Of a stretch of 64,000 nucleotides of DNA, positions 29,867 through 38,581 are shown in pieces. The stretch is from Thiohalocapsa sp. GTDB lineage: Bacteria > Pseudomonadota > Gammaproteobacteria > Chromatiales > Chromatiaceae. The stretch covers positions 1-64,000 of the forward strand of contig JANQFX010000024.1 in assembly GCA_028277725.1 (NCBI GenBank), written 5' to 3'. Every line of letters starts with the position of its first letter. The first letter of the stretch is position 1. The position numbers and the translations under genes were made by a program. The notes under the pieces were generated by a model that was given only the letters and a program-made list of their open reading frames with translations, was not told where the DNA came from and searched no databases.

Positions 29867-30346
29867 ATGCAGCCGATCCGACACCCAGCCACGCATGGCG
29901 CGGACGCCCGTGTATGCGGCATGGTTGCCCTGCGCGCCAATCGGCACCCCGGTTGGCATAATGGTCGACTGTTGGGCTGGCGTCGAACCCAGTGTGGCAT
30001 CGGCTTCGGCGGCGCCATGATCATCGCCGTGCTGGTCGTGTTCTTCGTCAAGGTAGGTATCGCCATGGTCCCGGCCTACACCAGCTTCCTGCAGGTCCGC
30101 TCCATCATGGACAAGGTGCACGAGCGCCCGGAGGTCGTTCAGGGTGGGGTGCGGTCCATCCGATCGAGCCTGGTCACACAGCTTGGCATCAACAACATCA
30201 AGTCCGTCGCCGTGAATGACTTCAAGTTCGCCCGTGACCCCGATGGCCTGCTCCTATCGGTGGCCTATGAGGTGCGGCAGCCTTTGGTCGCCAACATCGA
30301 CGTGGTGATGTCGTTCGACCACGAGGTCCTGCTCGCAAAGCCATGA
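29867..30346 (+). CDS. DUF4845 membrane-anchored protein
   Basis: A small protein with one N-terminal membrane helix (GGAMIIAVLVVFFVKVGIAM) and a soluble domain (YTSFLQVRSIMDKVHERP) is typical of DUF4845. Such proteins sit between lepB and rnc in many proteobacteria; their role is unknown. The longest frame has about 45 unusual residues before the helix. A TTG near 29970, just before GWRRTQCGIGFGG, may be the true start. The stop overlaps the rnc start by four bases. Confidence 0.8.
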   Translation: MQPIRHPATHGADARVCGMVALRANRHPGWHNGRLLGWRRTQCGIGFGGAMIIAVLVVFFVKVGIAMVPAYTSFLQVRSIMDKVHERPEVVQGGVRSIRSSLVTQLGINNIKSVAVNDFKFARDPDGLLLSVAYEVRQPLVANIDVVMSFDHEVLLAKP

Positions 30347-31056
30347 CCACCGATCCGCGCCTGCTCCAGCAGGCCCTGCTCGGCGACGACGCCGGCACCC
30401 GTGTGCGACCACAGGTGCTACGCCTCGCGCTCACCCACCGCAGCGCCGGCCGCGAGAACAACGAGCGCCTGGAGTTCCTCGGCGACGCCGCCCTCGGGCT
30501 GATCATCGCAGAGGCCCTGTGGCAACGTTTCCCGATCGCCGACGAGGGCGAGCTGAGCCGCCGCCGGGCGTCCTTGGTGAACAGGGACAGTCTCGCGAGG
30601 ATGGCGCGGGACCTCAGGCTCGGCGATTACCTGCACCTCGGCCCAGGGGAACTGCGCACCGGCGGCCACGCGCGGGACTCCATCCTCGCCGACGCCCTGG
30701 AGGCGATCATCGGGGCCGTCTACTCGGACCTCGGCTTCGAGGCCGCACGATCCATGGTGCTGCGCCTGTTCGCGGGGCGGCTCGAGCAGCACCCGAGCAG
30801 TGCCGCGCTCAAGGATCCGAAGACCCGTCTGCAGGAGTGGCTCCAGGCGCGGCGTCGGCCGGTGCCGGAGTATACGGTGACCGAGGTGACCGGGGCCGCG
30901 CACGACCAACACTTCAAGGTCCTCTGCCGCCTGAGCGACGACGGCGTCGAGGTGCTCGGCGAGGGCAGCAGCCGGCGCCGGGCCGAACAGGCGGCGGCGG
31001 AAAGCCTGCTGCAACGATTGCAGACGCCCTCGAAGGGCGGGAATATCGATGACTGA
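30343..31056 (+). CDS. rnc: Ribonuclease III
   Basis: The double-strand-specific endonuclease processes rRNA and regulates mRNAs. The 237-residue protein has the RNase III signature NERLEFLGDA (40-49; metal ligands Glu44 and Asp48). The second acidic pair Asp117/Glu120 is in ILADALEAIIGA. A C-terminal double-stranded-RNA-binding domain follows (DPKTRLQEWLQARRRPVPEY, GEGSSRRRAEQAAAESLLQ). The ATGA overlap with the preceding gene and eight-base overlap with era indicate a coupled operon. Confidence 0.98.
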   Translation: MTTDPRLLQQALLGDDAGTRVRPQVLRLALTHRSAGRENNERLEFLGDAALGLIIAEALWQRFPIADEGELSRRRASLVNRDSLARMARDLRLGDYLHLGPGELRTGGHARDSILADALEAIIGAVYSDLGFEAARSMVLRLFAGRLEQHPSSAALKDPKTRLQEWLQARRRPVPEYTVTEVTGAAHDQHFKVLCRLSDDGVEVLGEGSSRRRAEQAAAESLLQRLQTPSKGGNIDD

Positions 31057-31936
31057 ACACTGCGGCACCGTCGCCATCGTCGGGCGACCCAACGTCGGCA
31101 AGTCGACGCTGCTGAACCGCCTGCTCGGGCAGAAGCTCGCCATCACCTCGCACAAGGCCCAGACCACCCGCCACGCCATCCTCGGCATCCAGTCCCGCGA
31201 CGAGGGCCAGATCGTCTACGTCGACACCCCGGGGCTGCACCAGCGCGGCGGCAGCGCGTTGAATCGCATGCTCAATCGAACCGCACGGGCGGCACTGGCG
31301 GACGTGGACCTGATCCTGTTCGTGGTCGAGGCCGGTCGGTTCCACGACGAGGACCGCCTGGCGCTGGAGGCCGCGGTCGCCGCGGGGCCGCCGGTGATGG
31401 CCGTGGTCAACAAGGTGGATCGGGTTCGCGACAAATCGCGCCTATTACCCTTCCTGGCGGAGCTCTCGCAGCGCCATAGCTTCGTCGAACTGGTGCCCGT
31501 GTCCGCCGAGACCGGCGATCAGGTCGGATTGCTGGAGGACCGGCTCCTGGCCCATCTGCCGGAGGGCGAGCGGCTCTACCCGGACGATCAGCTCACCGAC
31601 CGCTCCGAGCGCTTCTTCGCCGCCGAGCTGCTGCGCGAGCAGCTCACCAGGCGCTATGCCAAGGAGCTCCCCTATGCCGTTACGGTCGAGATCGAGCGCT
31701 TCGAGGATCAAGGCGGGCGCTACCTGATCCACGCCCTGATCTGGGTCGAGCGCGAGGGCCAGAAGGCCATCATCATCGGCCGCGGCGGTGAGGCCCTGAA
31801 GGCCACCTCCACCGAGGCCCGCAAACAGATGCAACGGATGTTCGACTGCCCGGTGCACCTGGAGGTCTGGGTCAAGGTGAAGCAGAGCTGGAGCAGCGAC
31901 GAGGCCGCGCTGGTGAGCCTCGGTTACGGGGACTGA
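31049..31936 (+). CDS. era: GTPase Era
   Basis: The GTPase binds 16S rRNA and completes 30S assembly. The 295-residue protein has G1 GRPNVGKST, the G2 region ending TTRHAILGI, G3 DTPGLHQ, G4 NKVDRV, and a C-terminal KH domain (IIIGRGGEALKATSTEARKQMQ). The start overlaps rnc by eight bases, so production of the two rRNA-related enzymes is probably linked. Confidence 0.98.
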   Translation: MTEHCGTVAIVGRPNVGKSTLLNRLLGQKLAITSHKAQTTRHAILGIQSRDEGQIVYVDTPGLHQRGGSALNRMLNRTARAALADVDLILFVVEAGRFHDEDRLALEAAVAAGPPVMAVVNKVDRVRDKSRLLPFLAELSQRHSFVELVPVSAETGDQVGLLEDRLLAHLPEGERLYPDDQLTDRSERFFAAELLREQLTRRYAKELPYAVTVEIERFEDQGGRYLIHALIWVEREGQKAIIIGRGGEALKATSTEARKQMQRMFDCPVHLEVWVKVKQSWSSDEAALVSLGYGD

Positions 31937-32083
31937 TGTCGGTGGTCTGGTCCCGGATTCGACCCCATATCTGGGCTCGAGCTTGGCCGGTACCCCGGCT
32001 CGCGGCGGGGCGGCCGCCCTGCCGGGTCTGATGGCGGTGGGCCGGGAGTCGGCAAGCTGCTGGGCCGTCACGCGCGCCCGACC

Positions 32084-32803
32084 ATGAACCGCGACCAGCT
32101 GCAAGCGGGCTTCGTGCTGCACCGGCGAGACTACGGTGACACCAGCCTGCTGATCGAGGCCCTCAGCGCCGCCCACGGGCGCCTGCCCCTCATCGCCAAG
32201 GGCGCGCGGCGGGCCAGGCGCAGGGGCAGTAGTCAGGCCGCGCTGCTGCAGCCGTTCGTGCCGTTGCTGTTGGCCTGGAGTGGTCGCGGTGAGGTTAAGA
32301 CCCTGACCCGCATCGAGGCCGCCGGGCCCGCGCCGGTCCTGGTCGGCGACGCGCTGTACTGTGGCTTCTACGTCAACGAGCTCCTGATGCGCCTGACCGA
32401 GCGCCAGGACGTCGACCCGGTGATCTTCGGCGCCTACCAGGGCACCATCGAGGCGCTGGCCGGCGACGCCTCGGCCGATACCCTGTTGCGCCGCTTCGAG
32501 CTCAGGCTGCTGGGTCAGCTCGGTTACCGGCCACCGCTGGACCGGGACGCGGATACCGGCGTGCCGGTGTCGCCAGAGCAGCGCTATCTGTTCGACCTCG
32601 AACGGGGGCCGATCCGGGCCGAGCAGCCCGACCTCGTCGAGGCCGTGAGCGGCGAGACCCTGCTGGCGCTGGACGCCGGCGCCGACATCCCGTCGCATCG
32701 CGCCCGCGAGGCCCGCAATCTGCTGCGGCGTTTGCTCGCACCCCACCTGGGCGAGCGACCGCTCTTTAGCCGGGCGTTGTTCGCCGGGCGGCGCGGCGGC
32801 TGA
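32084..32803 (+). CDS. recO: DNA repair protein RecO
   Basis: RecO loads RecA on SSB-coated DNA with RecR. The 239-residue protein has an N-terminal OB fold ([40 protein letters not shown]) and the helical C-terminal domain ([27 protein letters not shown]). It lacks the zinc cysteines found in some RecO proteins, as is usual in gammaproteobacteria. It follows era after 147 bases and precedes pdxJ. Confidence 0.94.
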   Translation: MNRDQLQAGFVLHRRDYGDTSLLIEALSAAHGRLPLIAKGARRARRRGSSQAALLQPFVPLLLAWSGRGEVKTLTRIEAAGPAPVLVGDALYCGFYVNELLMRLTERQDVDPVIFGAYQGTIEALAGDASADTLLRRFELRLLGQLGYRPPLDRDADTGVPVSPEQRYLFDLERGPIRAEQPDLVEAVSGETLLALDAGADIPSHRAREARNLLRRLLAPHLGERPLFSRALFAGRRGG

Positions 32804-32907
32804 GTCGAGGTCCGGTCTCGATGTCAGGGCCAGGGCCGGCTTCATTGCCCAACCTGGCACCGGCGCACCGCATTCACTGCCGACAACACCCTGAAGAGGG
32901 ATTCAGC

Positions 32908-33663
32908 ATGAACCACACAGAAGGCGCGCCGATCCTGCTCGGCGTCAATATCGACCACGTTGCCACCGTACGCGAGGCCCGTGGCACCCGCTACCCGGAG
33001 CCCATCCAGGCGGCGCTGATGGCGGAGCAGGCCGGCGCGGACGCCATCACGCTGCATCTGCGCGAGGATCGCCGGCATATCCAGGACCGCGACGTCGAAC
33101 TGCTGCGCGGCATCCTGCACTCGCGCATGAACCTGGAAATGGCCGCCACGACGGAGATGGGTCGCATCGCCGCCGCGCTGCGTCCGCAGGACTGCTGCCT
33201 GGTGCCGGAGCGACGCGAGGAGCTGACCACCGAGGGCGGACTGGACGTCGTCGGGCGCCGCGTGGAGCTGAGCGAATACTGCGCCATGCTCGCCGAGGCC
33301 GGCGTGCGCGTGTCCCTGTTCATCGACCCGGAGCCGGCGCAGCTCGACGCCGCGGCGGAGGTCGGTGCCCCCGTCGTCGAGTTGCACACCGGCCAATATG
33401 CCGAGGCCGCGACGCCCGCGGAGCGTGCCACGGAGCTCGCGCGCATCGCCAGCGCCGTCTCGCACGGCCTGGGGCTCGGGCTCCAGGTCAACGCCGGGCA
33501 TGGGCTCGATTACCACAACACCGCGGCCGTCGCGGCGCTGCCCGGTGTACGCGAGCTCAACATCGGCCATGCCATCATCGCCCGTGCCATCTTCTCCGGC
33601 CTCGCCGCGGCCGTGTCGGACATGAAGGCGCTGATGCTGCGGGCCGCCGCCACCCGGCCCTGA
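32908..33663 (+). CDS. pdxJ: Pyridoxine 5'-phosphate synthase
   Basis: PdxJ condenses 1-deoxyxylulose 5-phosphate with the PdxA product to give pyridoxine 5'-phosphate. The 251-residue TIM barrel has the conserved [38 protein letters not shown] and [11 protein letters not shown]. Near the C-terminus are [12 protein letters not shown] and [12 protein letters not shown]. The ATG at 32908 has a GAAGAGGG ribosome binding site; upstream codons have no similarity. The recO-pdxJ order is conserved. Confidence 0.97.
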   Translation: MNHTEGAPILLGVNIDHVATVREARGTRYPEPIQAALMAEQAGADAITLHLREDRRHIQDRDVELLRGILHSRMNLEMAATTEMGRIAAALRPQDCCLVPERREELTTEGGLDVVGRRVELSEYCAMLAEAGVRVSLFIDPEPAQLDAAAEVGAPVVELHTGQYAEAATPAERATELARIASAVSHGLGLGLQVNAGHGLDYHNTAAVAALPGVRELNIGHAIIARAIFSGLAAAVSDMKALMLRAAATRP

Positions 33664-34194
33664 GCCGCGCCTTCCGCGCGTCCTCGGCCGGCCGGTAGCC
33701 AAGCCGCACCGGCCTTCTTGCCGGTGCCCAGCCCCGGCTCGACCCTCCCTGCAGACCCGGCTGGCAGCTTCACCCCCTGGTCGCTCGGCGGAACAAACCA
33801 GGGTGCCACCTGGGGAAAGTCGCAGGCTGATCTTTCAGCGTCCCTGGCTATGCTGATAACTCAGAGGTCGCCGGTTTGTTAACGGCGTGCCGATGAAGTC
33901 AGGTTGACCGACGGCACCAAAACCGATCATGCTGCACTGCAGCAGTGCACCGAATCTCGGCATCGCTGGCTGGCCGCCGACGGGCCGGGGCCGGAACCCG
34001 CGCCGGGTCTGGCCTGGCGCCGCGGCCGCCCCTTCGGCGCGTAACTTGCTTGCTATTCGGACATAGACCAGAGGGCGTCACCGAGCCGGCGCGAGTCGCC
34101 GGGCGTCTCGGGCATCACCCGCCGGCCACGCCCGCGGCCGGGCTTGCGCGAGGGCCGGGCGACGTCGACCTCGAACAACTGGAGCTGTAGATTC
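33664..34194. other. Intergenic region before gpmI
   Basis: About 530 bases separate pdxJ from gpmI. I see only weak overlapping frames with no recognisable family, and no clear RNA gene. It probably holds the gpmI promoter and the end of the pdxJ transcript. Confidence 0.4.
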
Positions 34195-35817
34195 ATGTCA
34201 CACACCCCGAAGCCCGACGACACCCCCGGCGTTATGCCGGAGACGCCGGCCCATAGGCCTGCCGTGCTGGTGATCCTGGACGGCGTCGGCGTCAACCCCA
34301 GTAAGCTCAACAATGCCGTCGCCCAGGCCCGCACGCCGCGACTGGACGAGTTCTTCCATCGCCATCCCTTTACCCTGCTGAATGCCTCGGGCACTGGGGT
34401 CGGCCTGCCCGAGGGGCAGATGGGCAACTCCGAGGTCGGCCACATGACCCTCGGCAGCGGCTGCACCGTCCGTCAGGACCTGGTGCTCATCGACGATGCC
34501 ATCGTCGACGGCAGCTTCGCGCAGAACCCGGCCCTGGTTGCGGCTGTCGATGCGGCCAAGGCCGCCGGGCGCCCGCTGCATCTGCTGGGCTTGGTCTCCG
34601 ATGGCGGAGTGCACTCCCATACGCGGCACCTGATGGCGCTCATTGAGCTATGCCGACAGCGGCAGGTCGCGCCGCTGCTGCACATGATCACGGACGGCCG
34701 CGACACGCCGCCTAAGTCTGCCCTCGACGACCTGCTGGACCTCGAACACGCCTTGGCCGAGGCCGAGGGCGGATTCGCGACCGTATCCGGGCGCTACTAT
34801 GCCATGGACCGGGATCGGCGCTGGGAGCGTACCGAGCGCGCCTGGCGTGCCATCGTGCTGGGCAAGGGGCGTCGCGCCGCCGATGCGCGCACGGCCATCA
34901 ACGCCGCCTACGCGGCCGGCGAGACCGACGAATTCGTCCAGCCGAGCGTCATTGCCGGCTACTCCGGTCTCACCGCCGGTGATCCCATGGTGCTGTTCAA
35001 CTTCCGCAAGGATCGCCCGCGCCAGATCGCCGCCGCCCTGGCCCTGCCGGACTTCGGTGGCTTCGACCGGGGCGATGCGCCGGCACCTGCCCTGACCTGC
35101 ATGATGCAGTACGGGGCCGGGCTCGATCTGCCCTTCGCCTTCACCCCGGACGCGCCGGCGGTGGCGCTCAACCGCTACCTCAGCGGCCTCGGTCTAGAAC
35201 AGTTCCACTGCGCCGAGACCGAGAAGTACGCCCACGTCACCTTCTTCTTCAACGGCGGCGTCGAGGCGCCCGCGGCGGGTGAGGAACACCGGCTGATCCC
35301 GTCCCCCAACGTGCGCACCTACGACCTCAAACCCGAGATGAGTGCGCCGCAGGTGGCGGATGCCGTGGTCGAGGCCATCGACAGCGGGCGCTACGGCTTC
35401 ATCGTGGTCAACTTCGCCAACGGCGACATGGTCGGCCACACCGGCGACCTACAGGCCGCGATCCAGGCCATGGAAGCGGTCGATACCCAGGTCGGGCGTG
35501 TGCTCGATGCCGCTACCGCCGCCGGCTACGGCGTCTTGTTGACCGCCGACCACGGCAACTGCGACATGATGACCGACCCGGCCGGGGACGAGGCGCACAC
35601 CCAGCACACCACCAATCCGGTCCCCTTGCTGGTGGTGGACGAACAGCGTTGGATGTTGGCCCCGGCGGGGACCCTGGCGGACGTGGCGCCCTCGCTGCTG
35701 AAGCTGATGGGGCTCGATATTCCGGCCCAGATGACCGGCCGGCCGCTGTTGCTGAAGGCCCTGACGCCGCGGCCGGGTTCGCTCTCGGACAAGGAGCCGA
35801 TGGCGGCGGCGGGCTGA
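34195..35817 (+). CDS. gpmI: Cofactor-independent phosphoglycerate mutase
   Basis: The enzyme interconverts 3- and 2-phosphoglycerate using two Mn2+ ions and a phosphoserine intermediate. The 540-residue protein belongs to the alkaline-phosphatase superfamily. Metal and active-site sequences are ILDGVGV, GQMGNSEVGHMTLGSG (containing the nucleophilic serine), HMITDGRDTPP, LFNFRKDRPRQ and TADHGNCDMM. The start at 34195 leaves an N-terminal extension of about 22 residues before the domain; ATG 34234 (MPETPAHRP) is an alternative. Confidence 0.96.
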   Translation: MSHTPKPDDTPGVMPETPAHRPAVLVILDGVGVNPSKLNNAVAQARTPRLDEFFHRHPFTLLNASGTGVGLPEGQMGNSEVGHMTLGSGCTVRQDLVLIDDAIVDGSFAQNPALVAAVDAAKAAGRPLHLLGLVSDGGVHSHTRHLMALIELCRQRQVAPLLHMITDGRDTPPKSALDDLLDLEHALAEAEGGFATVSGRYYAMDRDRRWERTERAWRAIVLGKGRRAADARTAINAAYAAGETDEFVQPSVIAGYSGLTAGDPMVLFNFRKDRPRQIAAALALPDFGGFDRGDAPAPALTCMMQYGAGLDLPFAFTPDAPAVALNRYLSGLGLEQFHCAETEKYAHVTFFFNGGVEAPAAGEEHRLIPSPNVRTYDLKPEMSAPQVADAVVEAIDSGRYGFIVVNFANGDMVGHTGDLQAAIQAMEAVDTQVGRVLDAATAAGYGVLLTADHGNCDMMTDPAGDEAHTQHTTNPVPLLVVDEQRWMLAPAGTLADVAPSLLKLMGLDIPAQMTGRPLLLKALTPRPGSLSDKEPMAAAG

Positions 35818-35876
35818 TCTCGACCTCTGGCCCAGGTACTCATCTCCAACGGCCACGACGGCCAGGAGTCGACGCC

Positions 35877-36140
35877 ATGAACCCTGCGCAAACCGATCGA
35901 TCCGGTGATGGGCCGGACCGCCGCACCGGGTCAACCCGGCTTGGTGTCCGGCGGCGGCGCGGGCCGTCCAACGGGCTGCACCGGGCCCTGCTCTGGGTGG
36001 TGCTCGCGGTGGGTGCCGCGGCCCTGACCTACAACGCCGTCAGCATCGTCAGCGGGGAGGGCGGTCTTGCCGGGCTGTCCCAGGCCTTCGACGCGAAGCC
36101 GCCGCTGGTCGCCGTCGCCGGGCCCGGCCTCTATCGCTGA
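35877..36140 (+). CDS. Small single-pass membrane protein, unknown function
   Basis: The 87-residue frame has a CCAGGAG ribosome binding site before ATG 35877. A basic, low-complexity N-terminus (to about residue 38) is followed by one hydrophobic helix (about 39-58, ALLWVVLAVGAAALTYNAVS) and a short tail. I recognise no family. It lies between gpmI and the GlgC-like gene on the same strand and could share their transcript. Confidence 0.5.
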   Translation: MNPAQTDRSGDGPDRRTGSTRLGVRRRRGPSNGLHRALLWVVLAVGAAALTYNAVSIVSGEGGLAGLSQAFDAKPPLVAVAGPGLYR

Positions 36141-36377
36141 GGCCCAGCGCTCGCCCGGTCCAGGGCGGTTGCCACGACAGATCGGCGGCATCGGCGGGAG
36201 ATGTCGGCAGCGGGTGTTGTCCGGCGAAGTCGACTGGATTGGGACGCCGTTCCGGGGCTGGGTCAGGTAGCATAGGCGACCGCGATCGACCCTGGCGGTC
36301 GACCTCTCGGCACGTCCGCTCCAGGTCACGTCCGTCCGGGCCAACACCGCCGGTCGGCAAGGACACAAGATCCCCCG

Positions 36378-37613
36378 ATGCCCCATTCCACGCTGACCTT
36401 CATCTTCGCCATCGAACGCGGCAGGCCCGCGCCGCTTACCGAGCATCGCACCAAGGCTGCGATCCCCTTCGCCGGCAAGTACCGCGTCATCGACTTCACC
36501 CTGGCCAACTGCCTGCACTCCGGCCTGCGTCAGATCCTGGTGCCGACACAGTACAAGTCGCACTCGCTGCACAAACACCTGCGTGACGCCTGGTCCCTGT
36601 TCAATGCCGAGCTCGGCGAGTTCATCACCGCCGTGCCGCCGCAGATGCGCGACGAGGCGGGCTGGTACCGGGGCGTGCTCGACGCCCTGCGGCAGAATCG
36701 TTACCTCATCGAGCGCTCCAGCGCGCAGCAGGTGCTATTGCTCGATGGCGGCCTCGTGTACCGCATGGACTATGCCGAGCTGCTGGGCTACCACCGCGAA
36801 TGCGGCGCCTCCATCACCTGCGCAGCCCGCACCGCTGAGCAAACCGGTAGCGAAGCCGCGGTGGCGTTGAACTGTGACGACGCGGATCGGGTACTGGAGC
36901 TGACGCAGCCCGCCGAGACCTCCGGGCCCTACAGCGCACCCATCGGCGCCTACGTCATCGACCGCGACCTGCTGCTTGCGGAGCTGGACGCACTCGTCGC
37001 CGTCGAGGCGCGTTCGGCGCCGGAGGACTGCGTCCAGTCCCCGCCGGGCGCCGGTGCCGACCTCGCCATGCACCTGCTGCCGGCGCTGCTCGATCGCCAT
37101 CCGGTCCACGCCTATCGCTTCGGCGGCGAGCGCGGACGTGTGACGCGGGACCGCTACTGGACCGACCTCGACTCCACCGACGCCTACTTCGACGCCAACA
37201 TGGCCCTGCTGCAGGCCGATCCGCCGCTGGATCTCTATCAGCCGGACTGGAACATCCTGACCTACCAGGGCCAGTACCCGCCGGCACGCACCGTGCCCGG
37301 TACCGGCTCCGGCAACGAGGGCATCTTTGTCAACTCCATGCTCGCCGCCGGCACCGTGATCCGCGGCGGCGGCGTCAGCCACTCGGTGCTGTTCCCGCTG
37401 GTGGAGGTGGAGGACGGCACCATCGTCGATGAGGCCATCCTCTTCGAGGGGGTACGCGTGGGGGAGGGGGCCCAGATCCGCCGCTGCATCTGCGACAAGG
37501 ACGTGGTCATCGGCCCCGGTCAGCGCATCGGCTTCGACCTGGCGGCGGACAAGGCCCGCTTCCATGTCTCACGCGGCGGCGTCGTGGTGGTGCCGAAGGG
37601 GTGTCGGGTCTGA
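36378..37613 (+). CDS. GlgC-family protein lacking catalytic residues (putative regulatory or other role)
   Basis: The 411-residue protein has the overall layout of ADP-glucose pyrophosphorylase. An N-terminal nucleotidyltransferase domain (KYRVIDFTLANCLHSGLRQI, PTQYKSHSLHKHL) is followed by a C-terminal left-handed beta-helix (GNEGIFVNSMLAAGTVIRGG, RRCICDKDVVIGPGQRIGFD). Three catalytic signatures of GlgC are gone. The ATP-binding GGGRGTRL loop reads AIERGRPA (11-18). The catalytic Asp in AGDHIYKxDY is Gly125 in LDGGLVYRMDY. The glucose-1-phosphate lysine of EKP is TQP (about 176-178). It therefore probably does not make ADP-glucose itself and may be a regulatory partner, as GlgD is in Firmicutes. 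There is no glycogen gene beside it. It overlaps the next gene by 13 bases. Confidence 0.85.
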   Translation: MPHSTLTFIFAIERGRPAPLTEHRTKAAIPFAGKYRVIDFTLANCLHSGLRQILVPTQYKSHSLHKHLRDAWSLFNAELGEFITAVPPQMRDEAGWYRGVLDALRQNRYLIERSSAQQVLLLDGGLVYRMDYAELLGYHRECGASITCAARTAEQTGSEAAVALNCDDADRVLELTQPAETSGPYSAPIGAYVIDRDLLLAELDALVAVEARSAPEDCVQSPPGAGADLAMHLLPALLDRHPVHAYRFGGERGRVTRDRYWTDLDSTDAYFDANMALLQADPPLDLYQPDWNILTYQGQYPPARTVPGTGSGNEGIFVNSMLAAGTVIRGGGVSHSVLFPLVEVEDGTIVDEAILFEGVRVGEGAQIRRCICDKDVVIGPGQRIGFDLAADKARFHVSRGGVVVVPKGCRV

Positions 37614-38323
37614 GTCGAGGGTCCGACAACGCGGGTCGACACCCGCCGGGCCCGCCGGCAGCGGACGCCGCACAGCTGCGCTCCATCTTCGACGCCCTGC
37701 TGGCCCACCATGGCCCGCAGCACTGGTGGCCGGCGGATACGACCTTCGAGGTCATGGTCGGCGCGGTCCTGACCCAGAACACGGCCTGGACCAACGTCGA
37801 GAAGGCCTTAGCCCGGCTCACCCAGCGTGTGCCGCTGGCGCCGGCCGCGCTGCTGGCGTTGCCGGAGCCCGAGCTCGCGGAGCTGCTTCGCCCGGTGGGC
37901 TACTACAACGTCAAAGCGGCACGCCTGCGGGCCTTCTGCAGGGCGTTGCTGGACGCCGACGGCGAGCCCGGACTCGCGGCCCTGGGCACCGCCGACCTGC
38001 GCCGGCTGCTGCTCGGCCTGCACGGCGTCGGGCCGGAGACCGCGGACGACGTGCTGCTCTACGCCTTCCACCGGCCCGTGTTCGTCATCGACGCCTACAC
38101 CCGTCGACTGTTCGCGCGCCTCGGCCTCATCGACGGCGACGAGGGCTACGAGGTGCTACGCGCCCGGTTCGAGCAGGCCCTCGGTCCGGACGTGCCCCTG
38201 TTCAACGAGTACCACGCCCTCATCGTGCGCCACGCCAAGGACGCCTGTCGGTCGCGCCGGCCGCTGTGCGACGGCTGCGTGCTACGCGGCGGCTGCGCCG
38301 CGGCGACCCCGGACCCCGCCTGA
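37601..38323 (+). CDS. Endonuclease III-related DNA glycosylase (COG2231-like)
   Basis: The 240-residue HhH-GPD protein has QNTAWTNVEKAL, the helix-hairpin-helix LHGVGPETADDVLLYA (140-155), catalytic Asp164 (FVIDAYTRR), and a C-terminal [4Fe-4S] set with spacing C-x6-C-x2-C-x5-C. The lyase lysine of endonuclease III is replaced by Glu146, so a monofunctional glycosylase, as in the HP0602/alkyl-purine group, is expected rather than an AP-lyase. It starts at GTG 37601, overlapping the GlgC-like gene by 13 bases, which suggests coupling. The substrate is not determined from sequence. Confidence 0.88.
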   Translation: MSGLSRGSDNAGRHPPGPPAADAAQLRSIFDALLAHHGPQHWWPADTTFEVMVGAVLTQNTAWTNVEKALARLTQRVPLAPAALLALPEPELAELLRPVGYYNVKAARLRAFCRALLDADGEPGLAALGTADLRRLLLGLHGVGPETADDVLLYAFHRPVFVIDAYTRRLFARLGLIDGDEGYEVLRARFEQALGPDVPLFNEYHALIVRHAKDACRSRRPLCDGCVLRGGCAAATPDPA

Positions 38324-38581
38324 CGCCCTGCCCGAGCGCGGGGAAGGGCACGAGGAAGCACGCCAAGGTCCCCGATGCCCGCGCCGATCGCGTTCCGCAG
38401 GGCTTCGAGCGTTGTCGCGTCCTCGGCCTCGCGCTGCTCCCGCAGACGCGGGCCGGTGCTCGACGACGCGGGCGAACGGGCGGGCATCATCAGAGACCAC
38501 CCCCGCCTTCACTCAAAGGCTAGGGAGGGTCCGTCGCGCCCGTTGCGCAGACCGTCGTCCCTGGCAACGCGGGCATCGGTC

